DNA of 7,250 bases from JACZWL01 sp046756445 (GTDB taxonomy: Bacteria > Pseudomonadota > Gammaproteobacteria > Steroidobacterales > Woeseiaceae): contig JBHHWI010000131.1 of the NCBI GenBank assembly GCA_046756445.1, positions 1 through 7,250 of the forward strand, given 5' to 3'. The translations under genes were made by a program, and so were the position numbers. Shown one piece after another: positions 5,454-7,250 of the stretch (its first letter is position 1; the number at the start of each line of letters is the position of its first letter). Under the pieces are notes generated by a model that was not told the DNA's origin, searched no databases, and saw only the letters and a program-made list of their open reading frames with translations.

Positions 5454-7242
5454 GAGACTCGTTCTTCACGACGCCGTTAATGACGAATGGCTGATCTTCA
5501 CCGAGCCGGTTGACCTCATGCAGGCACGGGGTCCCGGGGACGTGCCCGGCGTACTGATCGAGGTCGAGCGGCGGGTCAATCAGGAAGACCTTTATGCAGC
5601 CGGCTTTGTCAGCTATGAGGCGGCAAGCGGATTCGATCCGGCTTACGTGACACACAAGGATCCTCGCCTGCCGCTGGTCTGCTTCGGCCTCTTCTCCGGG
5701 GTTCGGCGTTGCGAGGCCCTGGAGCGCCCGGAGGCCGGGACGGAAAGGCCGGCGCTCTGGCAGATGACGGGTTCTCGGGACAGGTATGTCGAGACGCTGT
5801 CGGCCATCAAACGCCAGATCGAGCTCGGCAACACCTATCAGATCAATTACACGGTACGCAAGAAGGCGATCGATATCTCCGATCCCTGGGGGCTGTTTCT
5901 GGGGACCGCGGCGGACGCTCCGTATGCCGCTTATATAGAGTGTGACGATCATGCAATCGTCTCGGCCTCGCCGGAGTTGTTTTTCCGCCTGAACGGCGAG
6001 CAACTGATCAGCAAGCCGATGAAGGGCACGGCGAGGCGCGGGCTGACGTCGTCCGACGATCTCGATGCGCGCCGGCGGCTGTACGAGTCGCAGAAGAACC
6101 GCGCCGAGAACGTGATGATCGCGGACATGGTGCGAAACGACATGGGCCGCATCGCCGTACCCGGCTCGGTGAAAGTGCCGAGGCTCTTCGAGATCGAGAA
6201 ATATCCGACCGTGTGGCAAATGACGTCCACCGTCTCTGCGCGGACGACAGCGCCGGTCGCGGAAGTCTTCCGGGCGCTTTTTCCCTGCGCCTCGGTGACG
6301 GGCGCGCCGAAGGTATCGAGCATGGCCATCATTGCCGGGCTCGAGGATTCGCCGCGAGAGATATATACGGGCGCCATCGGGTTCATGGCTCCGAACAGGC
6401 AGGCGCGGTTCAATGTTGCGATTCGCACGGCGATCGTCGACACCAAGACCGGTGAGGCGGTCTACGGCGTCGGCGGGGGCATCGTCTGGGACTCGGACCC
6501 CGATGATGAATACAGGGAGTGCCTCGCCAAGGCTCGAATACTTTCTACTCCCGATTGCGGGCAGGAGTTCGAGTTACTCGAGACCATGCTTTGGACGCCC
6601 GATGACGGGTACTTCCTGATCGAGAAGCACTTGAATCGCATGCGCGCATCGGCCGGCTATTTCGATTTCGAGTTCGATCAGGCAACGATCGAGAAGGAAC
6701 TGGCCGGCATTGCAAAGCGCCTGCCGAGAGAGCGGCATCGCATCCGGCTGTTGCTGCGACGGGACGGGCAAATCCACTCGGTCGAAGCACCGCTTTTGGA
6801 CGCGGATTCAGACAGACCGAGGCGCCTGGTGCTGGCGCGCGAGCCGATCGATTCGAGCGATCCGTTTCTCTACCACAAGACGACCCGCCGCGATGCATAC
6901 GAGAGAGCGATTCAGGACGTTGGCGACGCCGATGACGTGCTGCTCTGGAACGAGGACGGCTACGTCACCGAGACCGGCATCGCGAACGTGATCGTCCGGC
7001 TCGATGGCGAGCTCGTGACGCCACCGGTCGAGTGCGGCCTCCTGGCCGGCACGTATCGCGAGCTGCTGTTGGAGCGCGGCGAAGTCAGCGAGCGCGAGAT
7101 ACACCTCTCTGAACTGTCCGGGTCCACGGACCTGACGCTCGTCAATTCGGTCAGGGGAGAATACCCCGCGAGGCTGTCCGGCCCCCCGATCGCGTGCCTG
7201 CACGGCCGGGACGACCGATATCACCAGGACGCGGTGGGATAA
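5446..7242 (+). CDS. pabB: Fused aminodeoxychorismate synthase component I / aminodeoxychorismate lyase (PabB-PabC)
   Basis: The 598-residue protein carries two enzymes that act in sequence in the cytoplasm: chorismate plus ammonia to 4-amino-4-deoxychorismate, then release of pyruvate to leave p-aminobenzoate, the folate precursor. Residues 1 to about 367 are the chorismate-binding PabB part, with SASPELFF at 173-180, PMKGT at 191-195, KNRAENVMIADMVRNDMGR at 217-235, TGAPK at 285-289 and GGGIVWDSDPDDEYRE at 343-358. Lys193 in PMKGT is the PabB nucleophile, where anthranilate synthase has Ala, so this is PabB and not TrpE. After a short linker, residues 375-598 form a fold-IV PLP lyase: FELLETM at 375-381, Lys478 (HKTTRR) as the PLP lysine, TETGIANV at 508-515, GLLAGTYRELLLERG at 531-545 and NSVRGEYPARL at 567-577. 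No glutamine amidotransferase domain is fused, so a separate PabA/TrpG would supply ammonia. The PabB part is about 80 residues shorter at its N-terminus than the E. coli enzyme. The ATG at 5446 overlaps the CoA-transferase by eight bases. It ends with TAA, eight bases before the window edge. Confidence 0.95.
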   Translation: MPERLVLHDAVNDEWLIFTEPVDLMQARGPGDVPGVLIEVERRVNQEDLYAAGFVSYEAASGFDPAYVTHKDPRLPLVCFGLFSGVRRCEALERPEAGTERPALWQMTGSRDRYVETLSAIKRQIELGNTYQINYTVRKKAIDISDPWGLFLGTAADAPYAAYIECDDHAIVSASPELFFRLNGEQLISKPMKGTARRGLTSSDDLDARRRLYESQKNRAENVMIADMVRNDMGRIAVPGSVKVPRLFEIEKYPTVWQMTSTVSARTTAPVAEVFRALFPCASVTGAPKVSSMAIIAGLEDSPREIYTGAIGFMAPNRQARFNVAIRTAIVDTKTGEAVYGVGGGIVWDSDPDDEYRECLAKARILSTPDCGQEFELLETMLWTPDDGYFLIEKHLNRMRASAGYFDFEFDQATIEKELAGIAKRLPRERHRIRLLLRRDGQIHSVEAPLLDADSDRPRRLVLAREPIDSSDPFLYHKTTRRDAYERAIQDVGDADDVLLWNEDGYVTETGIANVIVRLDGELVTPPVECGLLAGTYRELLLERGEVSEREIHLSELSGSTDLTLVNSVRGEYPARLSGPPIACLHGRDDRYHQDAVG

Positions 7243-7250
7243 GACCCACG

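Noticed and set aside
5161..6219. Open frame of 352 residues on the minus strand
   Set aside because: It is antisense to the CoA-transferase end and the PabB domain, with no recognisable domain and a compositional shadow pattern.

Overview
This is a GC-rich (above 60% by eye), gene-dense bacterial window. Proteobacteria fit best because of the tight overlapping operon, the PabB-PabC fusion, the VapBC-type toxin-antitoxin pair and the bacterial steroid-5-alpha-reductase-like protein. No ribosomal or other phylogenetic marker is present, so the taxon cannot be fixed further. There are no mobile elements, CRISPR arrays, tRNAs or rRNAs.

Left arm, minus strand (1-1321). Reading leftward from 1321 there is a small ribbon-helix-helix antitoxin (VapB-like). 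A PIN-domain toxin (VapC-like) follows, whose GTG start overlaps the antitoxin stop by 4 bases. After a 79-base gap comes a membrane protein of the steroid 5-alpha-reductase/DET2 family, which runs off the left edge and lacks roughly its last 60 residues. A perfect inverted repeat sits at the antitoxin start codon and overlaps a good -10 box, the expected layout for autorepression.

Divergent spacer (1322-1529). This holds the antitoxin operator and promoter plus a weaker candidate promoter for the right-hand operon.

Right arm, plus strand (1530-7242). Four genes are packed with a 4-base overlap, a 10-base gap and an 8-base overlap: a thiamine-diphosphate (ThDP) enzyme of the acetolactate-synthase-like superfamily, an acyl-CoA dehydrogenase, a class III (CaiB/BaiF) CoA-transferase, and a fused aminodeoxychorismate synthase/aminodeoxychorismate lyase (PabB-PabC). 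The first three look like a short CoA-thioester pathway: the transferase activates an acid, the dehydrogenase desaturates it, and the ThDP enzyme makes or breaks a C-C bond next to a carbonyl. The fourth makes p-aminobenzoate from chorismate. Their substrates cannot be read from the sequence. The physical coupling of a PABA-forming enzyme to an uncharacterised acyl-CoA module is the most interesting point in the window. The operon may continue beyond the right edge.
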